Source of the DNA: Opeltia flavorubescens
Lineage: Eukaryota; Ascomycota; Lecanoromycetes; Teloschistales; Teloschistaceae
Assembly (NCBI GenBank): GCA_000442125.1
Contig: KE546981.1
Location: 558,001 to 622,000, forward strand
Length of the DNA: 64,000 bases
Direction of reading: 5' to 3'
Made by a program: the position numbers and the translations under genes. The notes beneath the pieces were generated by a model. That model was not told where the DNA came from, did not search any database, and was given only the letters and a program-made list of their open reading frames with translations. Positions 15,111 to 29,300 of this stretch are shown one piece after another; the stretch's first letter is position 1; every line of letters starts with the position of its first letter.

Positions 15111-16750
15111 ATAATATATTAAATTAATAAATAAATTTATAATAAAAATTTTTTTAAAATTTTTATATATATAATAATTTTCAAATTTATTATAAAAATA
15201 TTTTAATAAATAATAAATAATTTTAAAAATATTAATAATAGTAATATTAAATAAAAAATATTAAAATAGCTTTTGATTTTTTATATAGATTTATTAAATA
15301 GAGTAATAGAAATATAATTAATTTAAATATTTATATTATTTATAAAATAATTATAAAGGTTAATAAATTAAAAAATAATAAATAATCTAATTATATTTTT
15401 TTTAAATACTATTTTAAATATACACGTATTTATAATTATTATAAAAAGCTATTATTAAAAATAAAATATTATCTTTTAATTAGAATATAGAATAATTATA
15501 AATAATATAATATTTTAATCCTTTTATATAAATTTAAATACTTTTTTATTATTTAAAAGTAATTTATATAATTTATTTTATTTTAATTATATTTTATCGT
15601 TTATTTTTAATTATATTAATAATAATTAAAAAATTTTATTTAATTTTTTATATATATATTATAATTTAATATTTATTTTCTTTTTTAATTATTTTTAAAT
15701 AGTTTTTTAAATATATATTATACCGGCGGTATTAAAATCTTTTTATTTAATATAATAAATAAACGGGCCGATATAAAAAAATTATCTAAATAAATAATAT
15801 ATATATTTTTTTTATTTATATCTTTTTAATTAATTAAATCTAAAATATTTATTCAAATTTTAAAAAATTTTATATATTTATTATTAATTTAAAACTAATT
15901 TAAATTAATAAAATTATTATTTTTATTATTACTTTTTATAAAATATAATTAATTTAATATATATTTTTTATTTATTAATCTTTATATTTTAAAACCTTTT
16001 AATTAAAATTTAATAAAAATATTTATTATTATTTTTATTTAATTTATAAATTATTAAATAATTTTATTAATAATTAATTTAATAATTATTTACTAATATT
16101 TTTTAAATAAAATTTAAAATTTATTATTTAATAATTAAAATTTATTAAATAAAATTTTTTTTATATTAAAAGCGGGTAAATAAAAATATAAAAATAGCGG
16201 TCGATTTATTACTAACGCGTTTTATTTATATAATTTATAATAGTTATATATAAAAAAATTTTTTTTTATTTATATTCCAAAAATATTTAGATATAATTTT
16301 ATTATATATATTTATTTAAATATAAATTATAATATAAATTTATAATTTAAAAAAAATAATAAATTTTTATATATATTTATATTTTATTAAAAGATTTAAA
16401 TAATATTTTATTAATAAAATTAATATTATTTGCTAATATAAATAGAATTTTATTAGTAAAAAAGAATATAAAAATTTTATATAAATTATTTTTACTAATA
16501 TATAATAATAAAAGGTTTTTATTATATATAAAATCGCTATAAGTTTATATAAATTTAAATATAAATATTTTTTATAGTACTAGCAGAAATTTTTTAAATT
16601 TTTTAATAGATTTTTTAATAGAAATAGAATTAATATTATTATTAATATATTTAAATATTATAAATAAATAAATATAATAATAATAATAATATTAAAATAT
16701 TTAAAAAAAAATTTTATTATTTAAATCGCGATACGTTATAAAAGAGTAAT
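15110..16750. other. AT-rich stretch with no recognisable feature
   Basis: This stretch is almost pure A/T, with a few C/G islands near 15720-15770 (ACCGGCGG, ACGGGCCG) and 16170-16220 (AGCGGGT, AGCGGTCG). I found no repeat partner within the window, no open reading frame and no RNA-like structure. It is probably heavily RIP-degraded repeat DNA. Confidence 0.5.
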
Positions 16751-16758
16751 AGAATAAA

Positions 16759-17170
16759 GCGCCAAGTTTTTTAATATTATACCTAACTAGAAATAGAATA
16801 AATATCGAGTATTTAAAAGCTATATTATTCGAGTTTGGAAAAAAAAATCTAATCGCCCGTCTATTTATAATTAAAGATCTTTCTCGAGATATAATCGAAA
16901 TACTAGGTTTAGCGTTCGAAATCGACCCTATATTTTTCCGCGGCTATATCTCGGATTACTACGTGGTATAATACGCGCGATCTATAAATCGAGTTCCCGG
17001 AACTGGATATAATCGCTCGTACTCAATTTTATAATAACCTTATAGATTATATAAAAGTATATAATAATATTATAGTAATATAAATCGTTACAGCTTTATT
17101 ATTAAATCGCTATTTTTATATACTACCTCTTTTATTTATTAATTGTAGTCGATTTCGCCGTGGAGCTAAT
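16759..17170 (+). pseudogene. CorA-like domain gene fragment (host-type gene, RIP-touched)
   Basis: Read in one frame from 16759 the plus strand gives a continuous stretch of about 70 residues. It includes NIEYLKAILFEFG, then ARLFIIKDLSRDIIEILGLA, then FEIDPIFFRGYISDYY. The order is a beta-strand lead, an L-S-R-D-x-I-x-x-L-G segment, F-x-I-D-P-x-F-F, and then H/Y-I-S-D-Y followed in the next frame by W-Y-N-T-R-D. This is the recognisable N-terminal pattern of fungal CorA-like (magnesium-transporter-like) domain proteins. A one-base shift lies between SDYY and WYNTRD (near 16965), and TGG codons beyond it read as stops. The reading continues as EFPELDIIARTQ to about 17040. The C-terminal membrane part is missing: repeat C begins at 17261. 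Some CA dinucleotides survive here, so RIP was lighter than in neighbouring repeats. Confidence 0.65.
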
Positions 17171-17260
17171 ATATATAAAAGCTATTTATTATTAAATAAA
17201 TATTTTAATAGAATTTTTAATATAAAATAATATTTTATATTTTTATTTTAAAAAAAAATA

Positions 17261-17803
17261 TTGCGGTTATATTATATAAATATAAAATTAATAGAATAAA
17301 TAAAATTAAATAGTTATTATAACTCGAAAAAACCCTTTTAAATATATTTATCTAGTTAAATTTAGCGTTTTTTAGCGTTTATATTAATTTAATTATAAAA
17401 TATATTTTTATTTATTTAATTATAAATTTTATAAATAGATAAATTTTTTAATTTTAAAATATAATATTATTATTTTATATAAATTATATTATAAATAATA
17501 ATTACTAAAAAGAATATTAATATTATAAAATATTATTAACTTTTATATATATATATATATATATATTATTAATTATTTTATAATATTCGATTCTTTAAAT
17601 AAATTTAATTTTTTTTTTATTTATTAAACTATTATTTTAATATTAATATTCGATTAATAAAATAAATTAAAATATAATCTAATTTTTAATTTCAACGGAA
17701 ATTTGAATATTTTTTATAATAATTTAAAGAAATTAATTAATTTTATTTTTAATTTAGTTTTTATTTTTATTATTTTTTATATCAAAATATTTTAATATTA
17801 TAT
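17261..17803 (+). mobile_element. Repeat C copy 1, first piece (retroelement fossil)
   Basis: This piece aligns in the same orientation with 36233 onward. Shared landmarks are TTGCGG/ACTATATTATATAAAT and TTATTATAACTCGAAA followed by TATATTTATCTA. It is cut at 17803 by the inserted A element, after which the match to copy 2 resumes at 25134. It contains a (TA)n run at 17544-17566. The start near 17261 also cuts off the CorA-like fragment. It is broken and non-coding as it stands. Confidence 0.65.
17544..17566. repeat. (TA)n microsatellite
   Basis: A perfect TA dinucleotide run of 23 bases inside repeat C copy 1. The corresponding place in copy 2 (about 36490) has only a short TA run, so it expanded locally. 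Confidence 0.85.
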
Positions 17804-18016
17804 TATAAGATCGCTATATAAATAGCCTGCGAACCTCGAGTTAATAGAATTATATAGTAGAATATAGAAAACGTTTATCTAGATAATAATAGAATTAATT
17901 ATAAAAAAATTAGTAATTTAAAACCTATAGAGTTTTTATTAAATATAAACGCTATTTATATTAAAAATAACTTTATTTTTTATAAATTTTATATTTATTA
18001 AATTTTTAATTTTATA
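17804..18016. repeat. LTR, family A copy 1, left
   Basis: This 213 bp terminal repeat is paired with 24921-25133. It also matches, inverted, 33324-33536 and 26181-26392. It keeps more G/C (GATCGC, GCCTGCGAACC) than the interior. Confidence 0.85.
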
Positions 18017-21000
18017 ATTATATCTTTTTTAATTAAATTTAATCTTTTAAATTCTATTAATAAATAGTAAATTTATATAATATATTATTACTTTTTATTA
18101 GCCGGTATATTATTATATTAAAATTTATAAAATTTAATTTTATAAATTATAAATAAACGGACTTTATATATAATTATAAAATTTAAATACTTTATAATTT
18201 AATTAAAAATATAATTTTTTTTTTAATTTATTTAATTAATTTAAATAAATTAAATTAATTAATTTAATTTTATTTAAATATTTATAAACTATAAACTTTT
18301 TATTTATAATATTTATTTAATATTATTTTATAAAATTTAAAAAATTAAATTTATAAATAAATATATTAAAATTTTATTTTTTTATTTATTATAAAATAAT
18401 TTAAAATAATATAAAACTTTTTTAAAATTTTTTTAAAAAATAAAATTTATAAATTTTAACTTTTAATTATATTAAATTATTTTTAAATATTTAATTTATA
18501 AATAAATAATATTTTTATTATATAATTTTCTTTTTTTAAAAATTATTTTATTTATTATATAATAATAAAATATTTTATATTTATTTTAATAATATTAAAT
18601 TATTTTTTATTATATAAAGTTATTTAAAATTTAATTTTTAGTTTTAATTTACTTTTAAAAAGTATATAATAAAAAATATAGAATAAATTAAAATTTTTTT
18701 AATAATTATATTTTTTAAAAAGCTATAAATATAATAAAAAAATAAATTATTATTTTTCTATTTAATTATTATTTATTAAACTTTTTTTTATTTTTATAAT
18801 ATTTTTTTAGCGAATATTTTTTAAAATATTTAAATAATTATATTTTTTTTTTAAATTTTTATTTTTTATTAAGCTATAAATTTTTTATAATTTTTTTTTT
18901 ATTTTAAATTTAAAATTATAATTTATTATATAAATATAAATTTTAATTATTATTATAATTTATTTATTAAATTATAATACTAGAATTATAAATTTCTTTT
19001 ATTTTTTTAAAATTTTTATTTAATTTTATAAATTCTAATTAATTTAATAAATAAATAAATTTAAAATTAATTTTTTAAATTTTCTATATAATCTTTACTA
19101 TAATTTTTTTATTTAAAAAAAATTATAAAAAGAAGCTATAGTTTAAAAGTATATAGAAAATAGATTTTTTAAATATTTAAATTATAATTTTATAATTTAT
19201 AATTTTAATAATATTTTTAAATAATTATTTAAATTTTTAAATTTTTTTAATTAAATATTAATATAATTTCTTTTAATTAATAAAAAATTAATTTAATATA
19301 TATAATATATTAAATATTTTATAATAAATTTTATAAATAATTATTATATATTTATAAAAAAAACTATTAAATATAATTACTATTTTTTTATTAATTATTA
19401 ATATAAATAAAATATTTACACTTTAAAAAAATAATATATATTTAAAAATTTCTATTAATATTTTTATTTAAAAGCGAATTTTAAAATTATTTTTATTTTT
19501 TAATAATAATATTTTTAGAAATTTAAAATAAAATTTTTTATAAAATATAAACCCGTTAATACTATTATTATAATAATAATAAATATAATTAAATTTTTTA
19601 TTTTTATAATAATAAAATTTTTTATTTTATTATAAAATATAATAAATAATATTTAATAAATTAATAAAAAAATATATATTAGTAATTATTCCTTTAATTA
19701 TTTATTTAAAACTTTTATTAATAATTTATTTTTAAATTTAATAATTAATAGTTTTATTTAAAAAGATAAATATATTATAAATTAATTTATAGAAATAATA
19801 ATTATTTAAATTAATTTAATAATATAAATTTTTTAATTTATATATAAATTTTTAATAATAATTTTTTAGATAATTAATAAATTTTATATAATTTATTTCT
19901 TTTTTTTTTACTTTTAAATATATTTTTTATTTTAATTTTTATTTTTTTAATATACTTATTTTTAATTTTATTTATTTAAAATTTTTAATAAATTTTTTTA
20001 TATTATTTAAATTACTAATTAGCTTTTAAAAGTTTTTAAAATATATAATATTAATTTAATAAATTAAATATTAGAATTTATTTTTAATTATATATTTTTT
20101 AAATATTTATTTTATTTTATTTTTTTTTTTATTTTTTATTAAAATAGGCTAAAATTTAATATTTTTTAATAGAAATATTATAGTTTAAATAAATTAATAT
20201 AAAATATAAAAGAAATTTTTTTATATTATTTAAATAATTTAAAATAATAAATTTATTTATTATTTTTTTTTAAAATTTTAAAAGGCCCTAATTATTTATA
20301 ATTTAGTTTTTTTTTATATTTTAAAAATATAGATATTAAAACTTTATAATAGTATTTTATTACTTTTTTAAAAATTTATAATTTTATAATAAATATTATA
20401 ATATTTTATTTATTATTTAAAATTTTTTTATAGAATTTAATTAAATATTTTTTTAAATTTTTTAATTAATTTATTTTTTTAAATATTAAAGGCGTTTTTT
20501 TTTTAAAAGCTATATTTTTAAATTTAATTTTTAAAATAATAATATATTTTTTAAATAATTTATTTAATAGTTTACTAGTATTTATATATATATTATTATT
20601 ATAAATAAATTTTATTAAAAATAGTAATTTTAATTATTTATTTTATTTATAATTATAATAAATTTATAAATAATATTTTAAAATTTAATTTTATTATTTT
20701 ATTTAACTATTAATTTAAAAATAAAATATAATATTAAATTTTTTTTTAATATTTAAATAATAATAAAAAATATTTTAGAATTTATTTATAAAAAATAATT
20801 TTTTATTATTAATAATTTTTTATATAATTTTATAAAATTTAATAAATTAATATTATAATAATTTTATAAACTTTTTTATATTAATATTTTTAATAATAAA
20901 AATATAAATTATATATTTAATTAATTTATTTATTAATATAAAAATTAAATTATAAGTTTTTTTTATATAAAAATCGATTATAAATAATAAATTAATAATA

Positions 21001-24000
21001 AAATCTATAGGTATTATATAAAATAATTTTATATTTTTTAATAAAATTAATTTTAATTAATAATTAAAACTATAATAATAAATTTATATTTTTTAATAAT
21101 TATAATATATTTTATAATAATTTTTTATTTTTTTAATTATATTTAATTAATAATATTTTTTATAAATTAAATTATTTTATTTTTTTTTATAAAATAATCT
21201 ATTTTAAAATTATTATAATTTATATAAAAAATTTTTTTTTATTATTAAATTATTAAATATATAAATTATTAAATTTTTTTAAAATAATTTATTTTTTTTA
21301 ATTTTTTATTTTAAAAGTTTTTTTTAATTAATAATAAATTTTTAATATTATTTCTTTTTTATAATAAAAATATCCTTTTATAAAAATTTAAAAAGCTATT
21401 CTATTATAAATAATTATATATTTAAAAAAATAATTTTAATTTAATAATTTATTAAATTAAAAACCGGGAATTTATAAAATTTAAAAATTTATAAATTTTT
21501 TTAAATTTTTTTTTATTTTTATAAATAGCGAAAGTATTTATAATAAATATACTACTTAATTATATTATTAGAATTATAATAAATTTAATTATTATAAAAA
21601 TTTTATTTTTTTTTTATAATTTAAATTAGTAATTTTTATTATAATATTTATTTTATAAAATAAATAAAAAATTATTATTATTATTTTTATTATTAATAAA
21701 TTTTATAATATTATATTTTTTAAATAATATATTATATAAATTTAATAAATTCTTTTAATATTTTATATAAAAATTAAATATTATTAGTTTTTTTATTTAT
21801 TATATTTATTTTATAATAAATTTTTTTATAATTATAAAATATTTAAAATTATTATAATTTATAATTATATAAATTACTATTTAAGTTTTTTATAAATAAT
21901 ATTATTAATTTTTAAAATTTAATATTATAATATAAAGCTTTTTATTGTATATATTTTAATAAAATTCTATATTTTTAAATTTATAATTAAAAAATATTAT
22001 TAAATATTAATATAAATTTTTTTTTAATTTTTAATTAAAAATTCCTTTTATTTTATATTTTAATATATTTATTTTTATATAAATTTTAGTATTTATATTA
22101 TAATACTATAAAATAGAAAATAAAATAAAAGATTTTTATAATTTTTTAAAATTTTTTATATTTTTTTAAATTAAATAAATTTAAATATAGTTTATTTTTT
22201 TTTTATTTTTTATATTAGATCGGTTAAAAGAGTAATTATTTATAAAAAAATTTTTATAAATCGTTTATAAAATTTTTTAATATTTAAAAATATTAGAATA
22301 TTTTTTATATTTTTTAATATTAGTTATTTATTTTATAATTTTAATTTTTAAAAACTTTATATAAATTTTTTATTAATTTATTATAAAATTTAAAAATATA
22401 ATTTTAATATAATTAAAAATTTATTTTAATAATTTTATATATAAATAATATTTTAATAAAATTTTAATAATTATATAAATATATTTTTAATACTTTTTTT
22501 TATTTTTAAAATAGATTAATATATTATTTAGATAAATTATAAAAAAAATATTTAAATAAAATTATAATACTTTATTAATATATAATTAGAATATAATAAA
22601 AGTATTTATAAAATTAAATAATATAATTTAATATTTAAATTATTTATAGCGAGTTTAAAATATAATTTTTTATTTATTTTTTTCTTTAATTTAAATATAA
22701 TAATAAATATTATAAATAGTATTTTTAATAAATTATTTTATATATATAAACCTATTTAAAGTTTTTAATAATAAAAATAAAAAATATTTATTTTTAATAA
22801 TAATTTTATTAAAATTTCTATAATTTATATAGAATTATAAACTATTATTTATTTTTTTAATAAATAATATTAATATTTTTATTAATATATTTAAAAGTTT
22901 TATTTAATTTTTAATTTATATATTAATAAAATAATTTTAAATTATTACTAATTTATTTAATAATATATTATAAATTAAATTTATTTTTAATTATTTATTT
23001 AATTTTAAATTTATAAAATAATTTATTTAATTATATATATTTAAACTATTAATAAACTTTTTTAAAAAAAATTTTATTAAATTTTATAAAATTAATAGAA
23101 TTTTAAAATTTTTAATTTATATTATACTATATTTTATTATTTTTAAAATAATTATTTTTATTTTTAAATTAAATATTAATTAATAAAAATATATAATTTA
23201 TATACTACTTTTTTTATTTATTATTAGTATTATTAATTTAATAAATTTTTTTATAATATAAATATTAATTTAATTTAATATCGTTTTATAAATAATAGAA
23301 ATATTTTTATAAATTTATTTCTAATTTTATTAATAAATATTAAAATTTATTTTTATTAATTAAAAATAGCCTAAAATTATATTATATTTATATATATTTA
23401 TTATATAATAATTATTTTTTTAATTTTTTTTTATTTTATAATTATTTATTAAATTTATATTTAATAAATAAAAATTATAAAATAATATTTAATAATTATC
23501 TATCGTTTTAATTTATTTTAAAATTATTTAATTTTTAAATAAAAAATTTTTTTAATAAATATTTATAAAATAAAATTTTTTTTTATATTAGAATTAATTA
23601 AATAATAAACTATTTAAAGTTTTATAAATATATTAATATATATAAAAATTATTATAGTAAATATTTATTATTTAATTATAAATAATTTTAATATAATAAT
23701 AATATATATTAAAAATTTTTTTTTTATATATTTTTTTTTATTATATTTTTTTTACTTTTTTATAAATTTAAAATATATAAAATTATTTATTTTATATTTT
23801 TTAATTTTATAAATCTAATATTTTATTTTAAATATTATTTTTTTATATTTTTTTAAATATTTAATTAAATTTTAATTATTATTTTTATTATAATTTAAAT
23901 TTTTTTTTTTATAAATTTATTTTTTAATTATTTTATTTAAAGGATTAAATATTTTTATAAAATATTTTATTATTTAATTTAAATATAATATTTATTTTTT

Positions 24001-24920
24001 ATATTTTAATTTAAATATAATATATTATATTAAAAAAATTTTATAAATTTTTAATTTTTTAAAATATTATAATATTTAATTATTAATATATTTATTTATT
24101 TTAATTTATAAATAAAAAATTTTTATAAATTTATTTTTTAAATAATTTAAATTATTATATTATTATTATAAATATTAATTAAATATAAATATTAATTATA
24201 ATTTTAAATATTTTATAAATTCTAGCCGGATTTTTATTTATATATTCTAAATTATTAAATTATTAAATATATTTTTATAAAATTTAATAAAATTATTTTA
24301 AATAAATAATTTATTTTTAATATTTAATAATTTAATATAATTATATTAATAAATTTTTTTTTTTAATAAAAAAATCTTTTTATAAAATATTAATATATTT
24401 TTTATAATTAATAAACTATTATATTAAATTTTTATATTTAATATATAGCTATTTATTAAATATTTTTAATCTATTAGCTTTTTTTTTAATATTTAAAAAA
24501 AACTAATAATAATTATTATTATATTATTTTTAATAATCTATACTAGTTTTTAATTAAATAATTTATAGATAAATTTTTAATAATTTATTTTTTAATTCTA
24601 GTTTTTAAATATAAAATTAAATTTATAATATTTATATTCTAATTTTTTTTTTAATAAAATTAATTTATTAAAAATTCTATTTATTTAATTATTTATTATT
24701 TTAATACTTTTTTTATTAAATAAAAATTAATTCGCTAGATTATTTTTATTATTTCTACTCGGATTTTTAAATAGATTTTATTTATTATTACTAAATTTTA
24801 TAATTTAATTCTTTTATAAAACTTTTAGCTATTTTAAAATTTATATATAAAACTTTTTTTTTTAAATTTTTTTTATTATTTTTATTAAACAATTTTTTAT
24901 AATTAAAAAATAATTAAAAT

Positions 24921-25133
24921 TATAAAATTATTAAATAAATAATCTATAAACTTTAAATTAATAAAGCTGCGTAATAGAATATAAAAAACGTTTATTTAAA
25001 TAATAATAAAATTAATTACTAAAAAATTAATAGTTTAAAATCTATAGGGTTTTTATTAAATATAAACGCTATTTATATTAAATATAGTTTTATTTTCTAT
25101 AAATTTCACGCCTATTAAATCTCCGGCTTTATA
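24921..25133. repeat. LTR, family A copy 1, right
   Basis: The 213 bp partner of 17804-18016. It ends CCGGCTTTATA and is followed by TATAT. It carries the shared block TATAAACGCTATTTATATTAA seen in all four LTRs in one orientation or the other. Confidence 0.85.
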
Positions 25134-26180
25134 TATATTAAATAATTTTTATAATAAAATTAAACGTTTATAATTATTTTTTAAATTTATATTAATTATA
25201 TTTATAAAAGAAATCCGAGTTTATATTATTTTATAATATAAAAATTATTAAAATAAGAAAATAATTTAAATTAATATAGTTTTTATTATTATTTATTTTA
25301 TAATTTAAAATTAATATTTATAAATTTTTTTTAAAATAATAAATAATTTCCGTAATAATATTATTATAATTTTTAAAAATAAAAACTTTTGAAAATATAT
25401 TAAAAAACTAATAGAAAATTTTATTTAAAATAATTTAAATTTTTATTTTTATTTTTTAAATTAATAAAAAAAATATAATAATTTAATAAATTAATAAATA
25501 TTATTAAATTTACTTACGCGTTAAAACAATAAAATTATAATATTTTTAATATTAAATTTATTTAATTTTATTTTATAAAATTAATAAATAATATTTTACT
25601 ATTATTAAATAAAATAAAATTTTTATTATAATAATAATAGAAAAAATTTATAAATAATAATATTTTAATATAATAATAGTATATTTTTTTAAATAATTAA
25701 CTATTTATAAACGTCCGTTTAATTTAATTACTAGAATTTTTTATATAAAAACTTTAAAATTAACTAATTATTATATTAATAGATTTAATATTTATATTAA
25801 TAATTATTAAATTATAATAAAAGCTCGCGATATTAATTTATTTTAATTTAATAATAAAAAATAGTTTTTAAAATTTAGAAAATTATAAAATATTTATTAT
25901 AATAAATATATTTCAATTTTTTTATATAATTATAAAATATAAAATAATAAATATATTATAAATATATTAAAATCTAAATTTTTATTTATAAAGCAAAATA
26001 ATTATATAATATATTATTATTATTAATATATTTATTTATAAATTAATATTAATAAATAAAAATTTTAAATTATAATAAAAAATTTAAATATTTTTTTTAA
26101 AATATTTTAATAATATTATTATAAAAATAAAAAATAGTTTAATAATAATTAATATTAATTATTAAATATTTTAATATTTA
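25134..26180 (+). mobile_element. Repeat C copy 1, middle piece
   Basis: It continues the alignment to repeat C copy 2 (about 36735-37715). A good anchor is TTATATTAATTATATTTATAA followed by CGAGT, present at 25185 and 36790. It is the 1047 bp spacer between the two inverted A elements, so it forms the loop of the giant inverted repeat. Confidence 0.65.
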
Positions 26181-26392
26181 TATAAAGCCGGAGGTTTAGC
26201 GGGTATAAAATTTATAAAAATAGAGTTATATTTAATATAAATAGCGCCTATATTTAATAAAAATTCTATAAATTTTAAACTATTTATTTTTTAATAATTA
26301 GTTTTATTATTATTTAAAGAAATATTTTTTATATTTTATTATATAATTTTATTAATTTAAAATTTATAAATTATTTATTTAATAATTTTATA
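26181..26392. repeat. LTR, family A copy 2, left
   Basis: It begins TATAAAGCCGGAGGTTTAGC and is the reverse complement of the 24921-25133 LTR. It is paired with 33324-33536. Confidence 0.85.
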
Positions 26393-29300
26393 ATTTTAAT
26401 TATTTTTTAATTATAAAATATTATTTAATAAAAATAATAAAAAAAATTTAAAAAAAAAACTTTATATATAAATTTTAAAATAATTAAAAACTTTATAAAA
26501 AAACCGAATAATAAAATTTAATAATAATAAATAAAATTTATTTAAAAATTTAAACAGAAATAATAAAAATAATTTAATAAATAAATTTTTATTTAATAAA
26601 AAAAATAATAAAATAATAAATAATTAAATAAATAGAATTTTTAATAAAATAATTCTATTAAAAAAAAATTAGAATATAAATATTATAAATTCGATTTTAT
26701 ATTTAGAAAATAAAATTAAAAAATAAATTATTAAAAATTTATTTATAAATTATTAAATTAAAAATTAATATAAACTTTTAAAAATAATATAATAATAATT
26801 ATTACTATTTTTTTTTAAATATTAAAAAAAAAATTAATAGATTAAAAATATTTAATAAATAGCTATATATTAAATATAAAAATTTAATATAATAGTTTAT
26901 CGATTATAAAAAATATATTAATATTTTATAAAAAAAATTTTTTATTAAAAAAAAAATTTATTAAATAATTTTTAAATTTAATAATAAATTTAAAATTTAA
27001 TAATATAATTATATTAAATTATTAAATATTATAAATAAATTATTTATTTAAAATATTTTTATTAAATACTATAAAAATATATTTAATAATTTAATAATCC
27101 GGAATATATAAATAAAAATTTAATTAAAATTTATAAAATAATTAAAATTATAATTAATATTTATATTTAATTAATATTTATAATAATAATATAATAATTT
27201 AAGTTATTTAATAAATAAATTTATAAAAAATTTTTATTTATAAATTAAAATAAATAAATAAATTAATAATAAAACGCTATAAAATTTTTAAAAATTAAAA
27301 ATTTATTAAATTTTTTTAATATAATATATTATATTAAAAAAATTTTTATAAAAAATATATATTATATTTAAATTAAAATATAAAATATTTAATAAAAATA
27401 TTTAATTTTTTATATAAAATAATTAAAAGAAAAATTTATAAAAAAAAAATTTAAATTATAATAAAAATAATAATTAAAATTTAATTAAATATTTAAAAAA
27501 ATATAAAAAAATAATATTTAAAATAAAATATTAGATTTATAAAATAAAAAAATATAAAATAAATAATTTTATATATTTTAAATTTATAAAAAAATAGAAA
27601 AAATATAATAAAAAAAAAATATAAAAAAAATATATTTTAATATATATTATAATTATATTAAAATTATTTATAATTAAATAATAAATATTTATTATAATTA
27701 TTTATTTATATATTAATATTATTATAAAATTTATAATTATTTATTATTTAATTATATTTAATATAAAAAAATATTTTATTTATAAATATTTATTAAAAAA
27801 ATTTTTTTATTTAAAAATTAAATAGTTTTAAAATAAATTAAAATAATAAATAATTATTAAATTTTATTCTATAATTTCTATTTATTAAATATAAATTTAA
27901 TAAATAATTATAAAATAAAAAAATATTAAAAAAATAATTATTATATATTAAATATATATAAATATAATAGAATTTTAGATTATTATTAATTAATAAAAAT
28001 AAATTTTAATATTTATTAATAAAATTAAAAATAAATTTATAAAAATATTTTTATAATTTATAAAATAGTATTAAATTAAATAAATATTTATATTATAAAA
28101 AAGTCTATTAAATTAATAATATTAATAATAAATAAAAAAAATAATATATAAATTATATATTTTTATTAATTAATATTTAATTTAAAAATAAAAATAATTA
28201 TTTTAAAAATAGTAAAATATAATATAATATAAACTAAAAATTCTAAAATTTTACTAATTTTATAAAATTTAGTAGAATTTTTTTTAAAAAAATTTATTAA
28301 TAATTTAAATATATATAATTAAATAGAATATTTTATAAATTTAAAATTAAATAAATAAATAAAAATAGATTAAATTTATAATATATTATTAAATAAATTA
28401 ATAATAATTTAAAATTATTTTATTAATATATAAACTAAAAATTAAATAAAGTTTTTTTTTATTTTCTAGTTAAAATATTAATATTATTTATTAAAAAAAT
28501 AAATAATAATTAATAATTATATATAAATTATAAAAATTTTAATAAAATTATTATTAAAAATAAATATTTTTTATTTTTATTATTAAAAACTTTAAAAGTT
28601 TATATATATATAATTATTTATAAAAATTAATATTTATAATATTTATTATTATATTTAAATTAAAGAAAAAAATAAATAAAAAATTATATTTAAAATTTAT
28701 TATAAATAATTTAATTATTAAATAATATTATTTAATTTTAAAAATATTTTTATTTTAATTTAATTATATATTAATAAAATATTATAATTTTATTTAAATA
28801 TATTTTATATAATTTATTTAAATTATATATTAATTTATTTTAAAAATAATAAAAAATATTAAAAGTATATTTATATAATTATTAAAATTTTATTAAAATA
28901 TAATTTATATTTTTTAAATTATTAAAATATATTTTTAATTAGATTAAATCTATATTTTTAAATTTTATAATAAATTAGTAAAAAATTTATATAAAGTTTT
29001 TAAAAATTAAAATTATAAATAAATAGCTAGTATTAAAAAATATAAAAAATATTTTAATATTTTTAAAATTTATAGAGTTTTATAAATAATTTATAAAAAA
29101 TATTTTATAAATAATTATTTTTTCAACCGACTTAATATAAAATATAAAAAAAAAAAATTAGATTTAAATTTATTTAATTTAAAAAAAAATTTTTATTTTA
29201 ATTTTTATTTTATAATATTATAATATAAATATTAAAATTTATATAATAAAAAATATATTAAAATATAAAATAAAAGGAATTTTTAATTAAAAACTAAAAG

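Larger units (their letters stand above)
17804..25133 (-). mobile_element. Ty3/gypsy LTR retrotransposon fossil, family A copy 1
   Basis: A 7330 bp element with direct terminal repeats of 213 bp (17804-18016 and 24921-25133), flanked by the 5-base direct repeat TATAT (17799-17803 and 25134-25138). It is an inverted copy of 26181-33536: position x pairs with about 51340 minus x. The coding strand is inferred to be minus because the plus strand of the inverted partner carries the RT-like reading. RIP is extreme, with whole lines holding 1-3 G/C per 60 bases and even CG almost gone internally, while the LTRs keep some G/C. It is broken throughout, with length otherwise whole. It inserted into repeat C, splitting it. 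Confidence 0.8.

Noticed and set aside
17544-17566. (TA)n and poly-T/poly-A runs as regulatory elements or terminators
   Set aside because: They are simple sequence in decayed repeats with no adjacent functional gene.
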